Positions 52,499 to 61,815 of a DNA stretch of 64,000 nucleotides are shown piece by piece. The DNA comes from Streptomyces violaceoruber (GTDB lineage: Bacteria; Actinomycetota; Actinomycetes; Streptomycetales; Streptomycetaceae). Under the pieces are notes generated by a model. That model was given only the letters and a program-made list of their open reading frames with translations, was not told where the DNA came from and did not search any database. Both the position numbers and the translations under genes were made by a program. The stretch's first letter is position 1. Each line of letters opens with the position of its first letter. The stretch spans positions 7,254,001-7,318,000 of the forward strand of contig NZ_CP137734.1 of the NCBI RefSeq assembly GCF_033406955.1. The letters run 5' to 3'.

Positions 52499-53051
52499 CG
52501 AGGTCCAGGAACCGGGTGACCCGCGGCTGCCAGTTCTCGCCGGGGTCGATCAGCCACAGCCCGCCGAGGACGAGGAAGAAGTCGTCCCCGGTCACTCCGG
52601 GCCGAATCGTGCCGGCCTCGTGGTTGGCACGGAGCAGGAGTTCGGCCGCGTCCTCCAGCGGGGTGGGGCGCGGCTTCTCCGGCGCCCCGGGTGCGCTGGT
52701 GACCAGCCGGATCGCGTCCGCCAGACCCGCCTTGGTCATGGCGAACTCGGCGAGACGGTCCATCCACTGGCGCAGGGCCAGGTCGGGTTCCCCGGCGGCC
52801 AGCATCTCGGGTGCCGCCTCGGCCACCTGCTGCATCCCGTAGCGGTAGATCTCCAGGACGAGCGCCTCGCGGTTGGGGAAGTTGCGGTAGAAGGTGCCCT
52901 GCCCGACGCCCGCCTTCTTGGCGATGGCGCTCAAGGGGGCGTTCGCGCAGTGCGTCAGCTCCTCCGTGGCCACGGCCAGGATGCGCTCGCGGTTGCGCTG
53001 GGCGTCCGAGCGCAGCGGAGTGTCCGGCTTGTCCTTCTTCGGCTGCGGCAC
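52461..53051 (-). CDS. TetR-family regulator of the molybdenum hydroxylase operon
   Basis: This 196-residue TetR has the helix-turn-helix APLSAIAKKAGVGQGTFYRNFPNREAL (residues about 37-63, given partly: KKAGVGQGTFYRNF). The rest is the helical ligand-binding and dimer domain. It is divergent from a molybdenum hydroxylase operon, and the gap of 188 bp holds three copies of GGACAG-NN-GTCC-type palindromes. It likely represses the operon until an aromatic aldehyde or other substrate binds. Convergent with the response regulator and overlapping it by 38 bp. Confidence 0.9.
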   Translation of the reverse strand: MPQPKKDKPDTPLRSDAQRNRERILAVATEELTHCANAPLSAIAKKAGVGQGTFYRNFPNREALVLEIYRYGMQQVAEAAPEMLAAGEPDLALRQWMDRLAEFAMTKAGLADAIRLVTSAPGAPEKPRPTPLEDAAELLLRANHEAGTIRPGVTGDDFFLVLGGLWLIDPGENWQPRVTRFLDLVMDGLRAGAPGR

Positions 53052-53095
53052 TCGTCCTCCTTTCGGGTTCGTGGCCGAATCCCGACCTTGCTAAG

Positions 53096-53173
53096 CGGAC
53101 AGCTGTCCGTTACGTTCTCAGTGAATGGACAGTTGTCCGGTTGTCCGCCCACTCTACCGGCGGACAGCGGTCC
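53096..53173. promoter_or_regulatory. three TetR operator-like palindromes GGACAGnnGTCC
   Basis: GGACAGCTGTCC (53097-53108), extended to a perfect 14-bp palindrome CGGACAGCTGTCCG at 53096-53109; GGACAGTTGTCC (53127-53138); and GGACAGCGGTCC (53162-53173). Copies are 30 and 35 bp apart. They lie between the TetR start (53051) and the first molybdenum hydroxylase gene (53240). Such arrays allow cooperative repression. Confidence 0.7.
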
Positions 53174-53239
53174 CCCCACCCATGCACCCACTGCCTACAG
53201 CCAGTTTTCCCGGTATCCAGACACCAAAGAAGGCTGATC

Positions 53240-53842
53240 ATGGCCCCAGTACCCCCATCGACGTCCAGCGCCGTCACCCTGAACATCAACGGCGAGAAGC
53301 ACCAGCTGACCGTCGACCACCGCACCACCCTGCTCGACGCCCTGCGCGAGCGTCTCGACCTCACCGGTACCAAGAAGGGCTGCGACCAGGGGCAGTGCGG
53401 CGCCTGTACCGTCCTGGTCGACGGACGCCGCGCCGTCTCCTGTCTGAACCTCGCCGTCGCCGCCGAGGGGCGCGAGATCACCACCATTGAGGGCATGGCC
53501 GAGGGCGACCGACTGCACCCGGTCCAGCAGGCCTTCCTCGACCTCGACGGCTACCAGTGCGGCTACTGCACCCCCGGCCAGATCTGCTCGGCGATCGCGG
53601 TCATCGAAGAGCACGCGGCCGGCTGGCCCAGCGCCGCCACCGAGGACATCCGCCCCGAGGCCGGGCCGCCACCCCTGACGCCCGACGAGATCCGCGAACG
53701 GATGAGCGGCAACCTGTGCCGCTGCGGCGCCTACGTCTCCATCGTCCAGGCCGTCACCCGCGCCGCCGAGGCCCACCAGGCCGCGGCCCAGGACGACGAC
53801 CGTGCCGACCAGGACGTGACCACCGAGGAGACGGCCGCATGA
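53240..53842 (+). CDS. molybdenum hydroxylase 2Fe-2S subunit (PaoA/YagT-like)
   Basis: The protein has 200 residues and two [2Fe-2S] clusters. Ferredoxin-type cysteines are C48, C53, C56 and C68 (GCDQGQCGACTVLVDGRRAVSC is the region, described here by positions); the helical C-terminal cluster uses C107, C110, C160 and C162 (CGYCTPGQ and LCRCGAY). It passes electrons from the molybdenum site to the FAD subunit. It is the first gene of a four-gene operon, and its stop overlaps the next start (ATGA). ATG 53240. Confidence 0.92.
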   Translation: MAPVPPSTSSAVTLNINGEKHQLTVDHRTTLLDALRERLDLTGTKKGCDQGQCGACTVLVDGRRAVSCLNLAVAAEGREITTIEGMAEGDRLHPVQQAFLDLDGYQCGYCTPGQICSAIAVIEEHAAGWPSAATEDIRPEAGPPPLTPDEIRERMSGNLCRCGAYVSIVQAVTRAAEAHQAAAQDDDRADQDVTTEETAA

Positions 53843-54831
53843 GGGAGTTCGGATACCAGCGCGCCGACGACGTCTCCGGCGCGGTGGCGCTGCTCGCCGC
53901 CGACCCGGACGCCCGCTTCCTCGGCGGCGGCACCAACCTCGTGGACCTGATGAAGACCGGCGTCGAGCGTCCCGCCCGGCTCGTCGACGTCCGCGAGCTC
54001 CCCCTGGACGCCATCGAGGAGACCGCGGCCGGCGGACTGCGCATCGGCGCCACCGTCACCAACAGCGACCTCGCCGCCCACCCCGAAGTGCGCCGCCGCT
54101 ACCCGGCACTGACCCAGGCGGTCCTGGCCGGTGCCTCCGGCCAGCTGCGCAACATGGCCACCGTCGGGGGCAACCTGCTCCAGCGCACCCGCTGCGGCTA
54201 CTTCACCGACCTGAGCAAGCCCTGCAACAAGCGCGCCCCCGGCAGCGGCTGCTCCGCGGTCACCGGCGAACACCACAACCACGCCGTGCTGGGCGCCTCC
54301 GACCACTGCGTCGCCGTGCACCCCTCGGACATGGGGGTGGCCCTCGCCGCCTTCGACGCCGTCGTCGGCTACGAAACCCTCGACGGCCCCGGCGAGTTGC
54401 CGCTCGCCGACTTCTACCTCCCCGTCGGGGACACCCCGCACCGGGAGACCGCACTGCCGGCCGGCGCGCTGATCACCGGAGTCACCCTGCCGCCCGCCCC
54501 GGTCGCCGCCCGCTCCCGCTACCGCAAGGTGCGCGAGCGCGCCTCGTACGCCTTCGCGATCGGCTCGGTCGCCGCCGCGCTCGACGTCGAGGACGGCGTC
54601 GTACGCGAGGCCCGGCTGGCCTTCGGCGCGGTCGCCTCGCGGCCCTGGCGGGCCCGCGCGGCCGAGGCCGTCCTCACCGGCGCACCGGCCGACGGCGACA
54701 CCTTCGCCGCCGCCGCGGACGCCGAACTCGCGGCCGCCAGGCCGCTGCCCGACAACGGATACAAGGTGACCCTCATGCGCAACCTCGCGGTGGCCGTCCT
54801 GACCGAACTCGCCGAGGAGACCGCCCGATGA
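53839..54831 (+). CDS. molybdenum hydroxylase FAD subunit with an extra four-cysteine loop (PaoB/YagS-like)
   Basis: The protein has 330 residues. FAD-binding GGGTNLVDLM (about 29-38) and the FAD fold are clear. Cysteines C119, C129, C138 and C157 (in RTRCGYFTDLSKPCN, SGCSA and ASDHCVAVHPSDM) match the extra [4Fe-4S] loop known from PaoB/YagS and 4-hydroxybenzoyl-CoA reductase, absent from most xanthine dehydrogenases. So an aldehyde oxidoreductase role is more likely. Overlaps both neighbours by 4 bp. Confidence 0.9.
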   Translation: MREFGYQRADDVSGAVALLAADPDARFLGGGTNLVDLMKTGVERPARLVDVRELPLDAIEETAAGGLRIGATVTNSDLAAHPEVRRRYPALTQAVLAGASGQLRNMATVGGNLLQRTRCGYFTDLSKPCNKRAPGSGCSAVTGEHHNHAVLGASDHCVAVHPSDMGVALAAFDAVVGYETLDGPGELPLADFYLPVGDTPHRETALPAGALITGVTLPPAPVAARSRYRKVRERASYAFAIGSVAAALDVEDGVVREARLAFGAVASRPWRARAAEAVLTGAPADGDTFAAAADAELAAARPLPDNGYKVTLMRNLAVAVLTELAEETAR

Positions 54832-56975
54832 CCACCGCCACCACCGGCCGTACGGCGCTCCGGGGCGTCGTCGGCACCGCGCACACCCGCGTCGAGGGCC
54901 GCGACAAGGTCACCGGAGCGGCCCGCTACGCGGGCGAGATCCCCTTCGCCGACCTCGCGCACGGATGGCTGGTCCTCTCCACCGTCGCGCGCGGCCGCAT
55001 CCGCTCCCTCGACACCGAGGCCGTCCTCGCCATGCCCGGCGTGCTCACCGTCCTGCACCACGGCAACGCCCCGCGCGTCGACACCGACTACGTCGGCCTC
55101 CTCGGCATCCCGCCGGACCCCACCGCCGCCGTCTTCCAGCAGGACCGGGTGCACCACGTGGGCTGGCCGGTCGCCCTCGTCGTCGCCGAGACGTCCGAGC
55201 AGGCCCGGGAGGCCGCCGAGGCCCTCGTCGTCGCCTACGACGAGGAACCGCACGACACCGCCCTCACCGCCGACCACCCGGGGGCCCACCCGGCCGGCGG
55301 GGTCATGCCCGGCGAGACCGCCAAGGGCGACCTCGCGGCCGGACTCGCCGCCTCCGCAGTGGTCGTGGACGAGGAGTACACCACTCCCGAAGAGCACCAC
55401 AGCATGATGGAGCCGCACGCCGCCACCGCCCGGTGGGACGGCGGCCGGCTGGAGGTCGTCGACTCCAACCAGGGCACCACCTGGATCCAGACCGAACTGG
55501 CCAGCCTGTTCTCCCTCGACGCCTCCGCGGTACGGGTGCGCTCCGAGCACATCGGCGGCGGCTTCGGCAGCAAGGGCCTGCGCGCCCACCAGGTCGCCGC
55601 CGTGATGGCCGCGACCGAACTGCAGCGGCCGGTGCGCGTGGTCATGACGAGGCGGCAGATGTTCTCCCTGGCCGGCTACCGCAGCCCCACGGTCCAGCGC
55701 GTCCGGCTCGGCGCCGACGCCGACGGCCGGCTGCGCGCCCTGGAGCACCGCTCGCTGAACCAGACGTCCACCGTCTACGAGTTCGTCGAGCCCAGCGCGG
55801 GCGTGGCCCGGGTCATGTACGACGCCGAGGCGCACCACACGGCCAACGAGGTCGCGCCCCTCGACGTGCCGTCGCCGACGTTCATGCGCGGGCCGGGCGA
55901 GGCACCGGGCTCCTTCGCCATCGAATCGGCCCTCGACGAACTCGCCGAGCGCGGCGGCATCGACCCCATCGCCCTGCGCCTGCGCAACGAACCGGAGGTC
56001 GGCCCGGTCTCCGGTCTGCCCTTCAGCAGCCGCAACCTGGACGCCTGCTTCCGCGAAGGAGCCCGGCGGTTCGGCTGGGCCGGGCGCGACCCGCGACCCG
56101 GCGTGCGCCGTGACGGGCGCTGGCTGCTGGGGACGGGCACCGCCGCCGCCTCCTTCCACTCGGGTGCCGGTCCCTCCACGGCCGTTGTGACCGCCGAGGC
56201 CGACGGCGGGTTCACGGTACGGATCGCCGCCGCCGATCTCGGCACCGGCGCCCGTACGGCGCTCACCCTGGTCGCCGCCGACGCCCTCGAGGTCGCGCCC
56301 GACCGGGTCCGGGTGCGTATCGGTGACAGCGACTTCGGCCCCGCGATGATCGCGGGCGGCTCGATGGGCACGCGGTCCTGGGCCTGGGCGGTCACGGAGG
56401 CGGCCCGCGAACTGCGGGAGCGGCTGGCCCTGGGCACGACGATCCCGCCGGAGGGCATCACCGTACGGTCCGACACCACCGCCCTGCTCGGCGCCCTCGC
56501 GCAGAAGGAACGGCACTCCTTCGGCGCGCAGTTCGCCGAGGTCGCCGTGGACACCGCCACCGGCGAGGTGCGGGTGCGCCGCATGCTCGGCATCTTCGCG
56601 GCCGGCCGGATCGTCAACCCGCTCACCGCCCGCAACCAGCTCGTCGGCGGCATGGTCTGGGGCATCTCCATGGCCCTGCACGAGGAGGCGGTCCGGGACC
56701 GGACGAGCGGCGGCCTCTACGCCCCCGACCTCGCCGGCTACCACGTGGCCACCAACGCCGACGTGGGCGACGTCCAGGCCGACTGGGTGGACGACCCCGA
56801 CCCCGAGGACCCGGTCGGTATCAAGGGCGTCGGCGAGATCGGCATCGTGGGCGCCGCGGCGGCCGTCGCCAACGCCGTCTGGCACGCGACCGGCGTACGC
56901 CACCGCAACCTGCCGATCCGGCCGGACCGGGTACTGTCGGCGGTGCCCGCGAGCTCGGGAGCGGCGGATGCTTGA
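54828..56975 (+). CDS. molybdenum hydroxylase molybdopterin-binding subunit (PaoC/YagR-like)
   Basis: The protein has 715 residues, close to YagR (about 730) and shorter than xanthine dehydrogenase large subunits. The active-site Glu is in IKGVGEIGIVGAAAA near residue 671. HIGGGFGSKGLRAHQVAA binds the pterin, and other contacts are in MRGPGEAPGSFAIE. It catalyses hydroxylation of an aldehyde or aromatic substrate at the molybdenum. It overlaps the start of the xdhC gene by 8 bp. Confidence 0.92.
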   Translation: MTTATTGRTALRGVVGTAHTRVEGRDKVTGAARYAGEIPFADLAHGWLVLSTVARGRIRSLDTEAVLAMPGVLTVLHHGNAPRVDTDYVGLLGIPPDPTAAVFQQDRVHHVGWPVALVVAETSEQAREAAEALVVAYDEEPHDTALTADHPGAHPAGGVMPGETAKGDLAAGLAASAVVVDEEYTTPEEHHSMMEPHAATARWDGGRLEVVDSNQGTTWIQTELASLFSLDASAVRVRSEHIGGGFGSKGLRAHQVAAVMAATELQRPVRVVMTRRQMFSLAGYRSPTVQRVRLGADADGRLRALEHRSLNQTSTVYEFVEPSAGVARVMYDAEAHHTANEVAPLDVPSPTFMRGPGEAPGSFAIESALDELAERGGIDPIALRLRNEPEVGPVSGLPFSSRNLDACFREGARRFGWAGRDPRPGVRRDGRWLLGTGTAAASFHSGAGPSTAVVTAEADGGFTVRIAAADLGTGARTALTLVAADALEVAPDRVRVRIGDSDFGPAMIAGGSMGTRSWAWAVTEAARELRERLALGTTIPPEGITVRSDTTALLGALAQKERHSFGAQFAEVAVDTATGEVRVRRMLGIFAAGRIVNPLTARNQLVGGMVWGISMALHEEAVRDRTSGGLYAPDLAGYHVATNADVGDVQADWVDDPDPEDPVGIKGVGEIGIVGAAAAVANAVWHATGVRHRNLPIRPDRVLSAVPASSGAADA

Positions 56976-58125
56976 CATCGCCGAGGAGCTGGACCGCTGG
57001 CTCGCCGAGGGCCGGGAGTTCGCGGTCGCCACCATCGTCTCCGTGGGCGGCAGCGCGCCACGCGGTCCCGGCGCCGCCCTCGCCGTCGACAGCGGGGGCA
57101 CCGTGATCGGCTCGGTCTCCGGCGGCTGTGTGGAGGGCGCGGTGTACGACCTGTGCGCCGACGCCCTGCGCACCGGGGAGACGCTGCGCGAACGCTTCGG
57201 CTACAGCGACGAGGACGCCTTCGCGGTCGGGCTGACCTGCGGCGGGATCGTCGACGTACTGGTCACGCCGGTCGGCGCCGACGCGCCCTCGCGCGAGGTG
57301 CTCCGGGCCGCGCTGGCCACCGCCGCCCGGAGCGGGACCGCGGCCCTCGCCCGGGTCGTCGAGGGCCCGCCCGAGCTGCTGGGCAGGGCCCTGCTCGTCC
57401 GGCCCGACGGTTCGCACACGGGAGGCCTGGGCGGCCACCCCGACCTGGACCGCACCGCGGCCGCCGAGGCCGGTGCCCTGCTGGACGCCGGGCGCACCGG
57501 CACGGTCGGACTCTCGGAGGACGGTTCGCACTGCCCCGGCGGGCTCACCCTGCTCGTCGAGACCAGCGTGCCGCCGCCCCGCATGATCGTCTTCGGCGCG
57601 GTCGACTTCGCCGCGGCGCTGGTTCGAGCCGGGAAGTTCATCGGGTACCACGTCACGGTGTGCGACGCCCGGCCCGTCTTCGCCACCCCGGCCCGTTTCC
57701 CCCAGGCCGACGAGGTCGTCGTCGACTGGCCGCACCGCTACCTGCGGGACACCCCGACCGACGGGCGCACGGTGCTGTGCGTGCTCACCCACGACGCCAA
57801 GTTCGACGTGCCGCTGCTGGCGGAGGCGCTGCGGATGCCGGTCGCGTTCGTCGGCGCGATGGGCTCGCGCCGTACCCACGAGGACCGCGACCGCCGGCTG
57901 CGCCAGGCCGGCCTGAGCGGGGACGAGCTGTCCCGGCTGCGTTCACCGATCGGCCTCGACCTCGGCGCCCGCACCCCCGAGGAGACGGCCCTGTCCATCG
58001 CGGCGGAGATCGTCGCGGCCCGCCGCGGCGGTACGGGCGTCCCGCTGACGGGCGGGGCGGCACCGATCCACCGGGAGGCGACGGGGCGGCCGCCTGAGGA
58101 GAAGGCAAGGGAGGCGGCTGCCTGA
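56968..58125 (+). CDS. XdhC/PaoD-family molybdenum cofactor chaperone
   Basis: The protein has 385 residues. The N-terminal XdhC/CoxI domain includes VSVGGSAPRGPGAALAV and SGGCVEGAVY. A second Rossmann-like domain follows (VVVDWPHRYLRDTPTDGRT, then VAFVGAMGSRRTHEDR). XdhC-family proteins bind and sulfurate the molybdenum cofactor for insertion into the hydroxylase subunit. Last gene of the operon, with an 8-bp overlap upstream, so tightly coupled. Confidence 0.9.
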   Translation: MLDIAEELDRWLAEGREFAVATIVSVGGSAPRGPGAALAVDSGGTVIGSVSGGCVEGAVYDLCADALRTGETLRERFGYSDEDAFAVGLTCGGIVDVLVTPVGADAPSREVLRAALATAARSGTAALARVVEGPPELLGRALLVRPDGSHTGGLGGHPDLDRTAAAEAGALLDAGRTGTVGLSEDGSHCPGGLTLLVETSVPPPRMIVFGAVDFAAALVRAGKFIGYHVTVCDARPVFATPARFPQADEVVVDWPHRYLRDTPTDGRTVLCVLTHDAKFDVPLLAEALRMPVAFVGAMGSRRTHEDRDRRLRQAGLSGDELSRLRSPIGLDLGARTPEETALSIAAEIVAARRGGTGVPLTGGAAPIHREATGRPPEEKAREAAA

Positions 58126-58160
58126 GGGACCCGGACAGGGCGGTCGCCCGGGAAGGAGGC

Positions 58161-59936
58161 TCAAGGCAGCGTCGACTCGCCGGCCAGGCGCACCGAGCAC
58201 TCCAGCAACATGGCGTGCACGAAGGCCTGCGGGAGGTTGCCGCGGAGCTGGCGCTGGCGCACGTCGTACTCCTCGGCGAACAGCCCGGCCGGCCCGCAGG
58301 CCGCCCGGGTGCGCTCGAACCAGCGGAACGCGTCCACCCGGTCGCCGACCCGGTGCGTGGCCAGCGCCATGGCGAAGCCGCACAGCAGGAAGGCACCCTC
58401 GGCCTCGCCCAGCGGCACCCCGGGATGTTCGAAGCGGTACAGGTACCCGTCCTCGGACAGGCGGGATTCGACGTACGCGCGGGTGGCGGCGTCGCCGTCG
58501 TCTTCGAAGGTGCAGCCGCGCGCCATCGGCACCAGCAGCGCGGCCTCGGGCCCGTCGTCGTCCTCGGCCCGCCGCCAGCGGCCGTCCGCGTGCAGGCACC
58601 GACGCCGGGTCTCCCGCAGCACCGTGTCGGCGAGATCGGCGCACCGGCGCCCCGCGGCCCCGGGCAGCACCTCGGCCATCCGCCGAAGACCGCACACCAC
58701 GCTCAGCCGGGAATGGGTCCACCACCGGTCCTCCAGCTCCCACAGACCGGCCTCCGGCTTCAACCACTGCCGCTCGACGACGTCCACGGCGACGGCGGCG
58801 GCCCGTTCCGCCTCGTCGGTCAGGCGGTCGTGCGCGGCCGCCGCCGCGAACAACTGCAGCGCCTCGCCGAAGGTGTCCAGCTGGAACTGGGCGCCCGCGT
58901 CGTTGCCGACGTGGTCGTTGCCGCCGGGATAGCCGGGCAGCCGCAGGGAACGCTCCTTCCCGACCGGCCGCCCGTCGACGGTGTAGGCGGGCCGCACCCG
59001 GTCGCCGTCCGCGAGGATGCGCTCGGCGACGAAGCGCACCGCGTCGTCGACCAGCGGGTGCGGCCCGTGCGCGGCGACCGCGAGAGCGGCGTAGCACTGG
59101 TCGCGCAGCCACGCGTAGCGGTAGTCGTAGTTGCGCCCGCTGTTGGCGCGTTCCGGCAGGGACGTGGTCGCGGCGGCCACCATCCCGCCCGAGACGCTGG
59201 TCAGCCCGTGCAGGACGGCGTACGCGTGCCGGGCGTCGCGGGGCGCGACCAGCCGGGAGCAGTCCGGCACGGCCCGCCGCCACTCCTGTTCCGTGGCCCG
59301 CCACAGCGCGTCCGCGTCGAGCGGTTCGGTCTCCCGCCCCGCGGACAGTTCGAGGACGAGGTCGTGCGTCTCGCCCTCGCGCAGCCGGAATTCGCCGCGC
59401 AGCCCCGCCCCGTCCCGCCACACCGCGTCCGGGGCCCCGGCGAGCCGCATCCGCAGCCCCTGCGCCCCGGCCGTCCACACCCCGTCCTCCCGCCGGGGGT
59501 CGCGCATCCGGCCCTGTCCGAAACCGGGCCGCGGGTCCAGGTCCAGGTTGAGGCGCGCCTCGCCCCGCTCCACCCGCATGCGGCGCAGCAGCACGAGCCG
59601 GTCCGTGCGGGCCGGCAGGGCCAGCGCCTCGCGGCACTCGATCACACAGTCGGCGGTCACCCACCGGCTGATCCGGATCAGCGTGCCCTCCTCGTAGGAG
59701 CCGCCCCAGACGTGCCAGGGGTCCGCGGGCTCCACCGTGAAATGCCCGGCCCCGCCGATCAGCGCGGAGAACACCGCGTCGTCGTGCCACCGCGGGGCGC
59801 ACAGCCACACGATCCGGCCCCGGGGATCCAGGACAGCACCTCGTTCACCGTCGGCGAGCACGGCGTACTCGCGCAGCGCCCAGGGCGGGCAGGACGTGTC
59901 CGCTGCCGCCGCGCGCCGATCGTCGCTGTCGTTCAT
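58161..59936 (-). CDS. GH15 family glucoamylase/trehalase-like glycoside hydrolase
   Basis: The protein has 591 residues. An N-terminal beta domain (WLCAPRWHDDAVFSALIGG) precedes the (alpha/alpha)6 catalytic domain with NSGRNYDYRYAWLRDQCYAA (catalytic region) and GLFAEEYDVRQRQLRGNLPQ. It acts inside the cell, since there is no signal peptide. It releases glucose from glycogen- or trehalose-like glucans. The ATG at 59934-59936 is 10 bp after the polysaccharide deacetylase stop, on the same strand, so co-transcribed. Confidence 0.9.
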   Translation of the reverse strand: MNDSDDRRAAAADTSCPPWALREYAVLADGERGAVLDPRGRIVWLCAPRWHDDAVFSALIGGAGHFTVEPADPWHVWGGSYEEGTLIRISRWVTADCVIECREALALPARTDRLVLLRRMRVERGEARLNLDLDPRPGFGQGRMRDPRREDGVWTAGAQGLRMRLAGAPDAVWRDGAGLRGEFRLREGETHDLVLELSAGRETEPLDADALWRATEQEWRRAVPDCSRLVAPRDARHAYAVLHGLTSVSGGMVAAATTSLPERANSGRNYDYRYAWLRDQCYAALAVAAHGPHPLVDDAVRFVAERILADGDRVRPAYTVDGRPVGKERSLRLPGYPGGNDHVGNDAGAQFQLDTFGEALQLFAAAAAHDRLTDEAERAAAVAVDVVERQWLKPEAGLWELEDRWWTHSRLSVVCGLRRMAEVLPGAAGRRCADLADTVLRETRRRCLHADGRWRRAEDDDGPEAALLVPMARGCTFEDDGDAATRAYVESRLSEDGYLYRFEHPGVPLGEAEGAFLLCGFAMALATHRVGDRVDAFRWFERTRAACGPAGLFAEEYDVRQRQLRGNLPQAFVHAMLLECSVRLAGESTLP

Positions 59937-59946
59937 GACGCTACGG

Positions 59947-60795
59947 CTATCCCGGCGCCGGTGACCGAAACGACGCCGCCGTCCCCGCCGTCCCCGCGGT
60001 CCCCGCCACCGCTGCCGTTCCCGGCGTTCCCGTGGCCCCACCCGCGCCGTGCTCGCCCAGCGGGCCCACCGCCAGCCCCGCCTCGCGGCAGTCGCGCACG
60101 ATGTCCGGCAGCGCGCCGAGCGTAGCCCGCCAGCTGCCCGGGGCGGAGGCGTGGTCGGTGTCGTGGAGGAGGACCGTGCCACCCCCGCACAGATCGGCCG
60201 CGACGGTCGCGCGTACCGAGGCGGGCGTGGCGTCGTGCCGCCAGTCCTTGCCCCACGCCGTCCACAGCACGGGCCGCAGCCCGGCCCGCCGGGCGGCCGC
60301 CCAGCGACCGGAGGTGAGGATCCCGTAGGGCGGCCGGTACCAGCGCGGCGCACGTCCGGACACCTCGTCCACCACCCGGACGGCACGCAGCAACTCGCGC
60401 GTGTCCCGCGCCGGCGACGGCCACCAGGGGCGGTCGTGCGTCCAGCCGTGGACGGCGAGTTCATGTCCGCGCCGGACCAGCTCACGGGTCAGCGCCGGAT
60501 GGCGCAGGGCGTTCTCGCCCAGGACGAAGAACGTGGCCCGTACTCCGAGTCCGTCCAGCGTGTCGAGGAACCGCGGCGTGGACGCCGGGTCCGGGCCGTC
60601 GTCGAAGGTGAGCGCGACGTGGCCGGGGCTGCCCCGGCCGGCCAGGCCCGGGAACCGCCGGCGGCGCAGTTCCGGCAGCCAGGTCGCGGCCGGACCGATG
60701 TGGGCCAGCGCGGCCGCGACGACCGGAGCGACGGCGTACACCGCCCGTCCGGTGGGAAACCCATGACGCGTCCGTGGTGCCTCCGGTCTGTTCAC
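59947..60795 (-). CDS. polysaccharide deacetylase (NodB type)
   Basis: The protein has 282 residues. An N-terminal hydrophobic stretch (AVYAVAPVVAAALAHIG, about 18-34) anchors or exports it. The NodB metal-dependent deacetylase motifs are TFDDGPDP (Asp pair), HGWTHDRP (His-x3-His-like, with Asp replacing the second His) and RPPYG. It removes N- or O-acetyl groups from wall or capsule sugars. The unusual Asp in the metal motif may alter the metal site. Confidence 0.9.
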   Translation of the reverse strand: MNRPEAPRTRHGFPTGRAVYAVAPVVAAALAHIGPAATWLPELRRRRFPGLAGRGSPGHVALTFDDGPDPASTPRFLDTLDGLGVRATFFVLGENALRHPALTRELVRRGHELAVHGWTHDRPWWPSPARDTRELLRAVRVVDEVSGRAPRWYRPPYGILTSGRWAAARRAGLRPVLWTAWGKDWRHDATPASVRATVAADLCGGGTVLLHDTDHASAPGSWRATLGALPDIVRDCREAGLAVGPLGEHGAGGATGTPGTAAVAGTAGTAGTAASFRSPAPG

Positions 60796-60890
60796 TGTGC
60801 TCCGTCCCGGTTCGTTTCAAGGTCCTCGTGCATGCTTCAGGCCCTCGTGCATCAGGTCTTCGTGCACTACGGCGTCGTCCGTTCCGCCGC

Positions 60891-61799
60891 TCACCGCCTC
60901 TCCGCCCGCGCGGGACCGTCCCGAGCCGCCGGGGCCGTGTCCCAGGCGCCGTGCACCGACGGTGCCCGGGCCAGTCCGACGCTGCCGATGCCGATCAGCG
61001 CCACGCCGATCAGCTCGGGCAGCACCCGCACCCCGAGCAGGATCTCCTCGCCGAACAGGGCCCAGCCCAGGGCGACGCTGGTCAGCGCGTCACCGAGGGT
61101 CAGCGCGGGCTGCGAGGCCGCGAGGGTCCCCGCCCGCAGGGCGCTCTGCAGCAGCAGGAAGCTGGCCACGCCCAGGACGGCCGTGGCGTACGGCGGCCAC
61201 TGGGTCAGCACCTCGCCCACTCCCTGGGAGAGCCGCCCGGTCAGTTCCTTGAGCAGCGCCGCCGTACCGCCGAACCCGACTGCGGACGCCGAGCCGAACA
61301 GCGCCGCGCGAGGCGCGCCGTGCACCAGGCTGCCGACCGAGGCGAGGACCGTCATCAGGACGAACAGCGCCAGCCCCGCCCAGACCCAGCGGCCCGCGGT
61401 GGCGGTGTCGTGACCGGGCGCCGGGGCGGCCGAGCCCAGGAACAGTGCGAGCCCCACGGCCAGCGCCACGAACGCCAGCCACGTCCGCGAGTCCGGACGC
61501 CGGTGGAAGACCGCACTGCCGACCACCAGCGTGAACAGTAGTTCGGTCGCCATCAGCGGCTGGACGACGGCCAGACTGCCCACCGCCAGCGCGGCCGCCT
61601 GCAGCACCGTCGTCAGCGCGAGCAGCGCCGCCCCGCCGACCCAGTACCGGTCGCGCACCAGCCGCAGCAGTGAGCGCAGCATCGTGTGCCGGGCCCCCGC
61701 CCGGTCCTCGTCCTGCGCCGCGGCCCTGCGCTGCAGTACCGACGCCGCCGCGTTGGACAGCGCCGCGAACAGGGCGAGGACGACGGTGAGGACACTCAC
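60891..61799 (-). CDS. EamA/DMT-superfamily transporter
   Basis: The protein has 302 residues from GTG 61797-61799 and about ten TM helices in two repeats, the drug/metabolite transporter pattern (FAALSNAAASVLQRRAAA, LALFLGSAAPAPGH and ELIGVALIGIGSVGLARAPS). Substrate unknown. It follows the SDR gene by 16 bp on the same strand, so the two are probably co-transcribed. Confidence 0.88.
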   Translation of the reverse strand: MSVLTVVLALFAALSNAAASVLQRRAAAQDEDRAGARHTMLRSLLRLVRDRYWVGGAALLALTTVLQAAALAVGSLAVVQPLMATELLFTLVVGSAVFHRRPDSRTWLAFVALAVGLALFLGSAAPAPGHDTATAGRWVWAGLALFVLMTVLASVGSLVHGAPRAALFGSASAVGFGGTAALLKELTGRLSQGVGEVLTQWPPYATAVLGVASFLLLQSALRAGTLAASQPALTLGDALTSVALGWALFGEEILLGVRVLPELIGVALIGIGSVGLARAPSVHGAWDTAPAARDGPARAERR

Positions 61800-61815
61800 C
61801 GCGGCGTGCTCCCGG

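Noticed and set aside
53240..56975. Xanthine dehydrogenase call for the molybdenum enzyme
   Set aside because: Subunit sizes and the extra cysteine loop fit PaoABC-type aldehyde oxidoreductase better; kept as the alternative.
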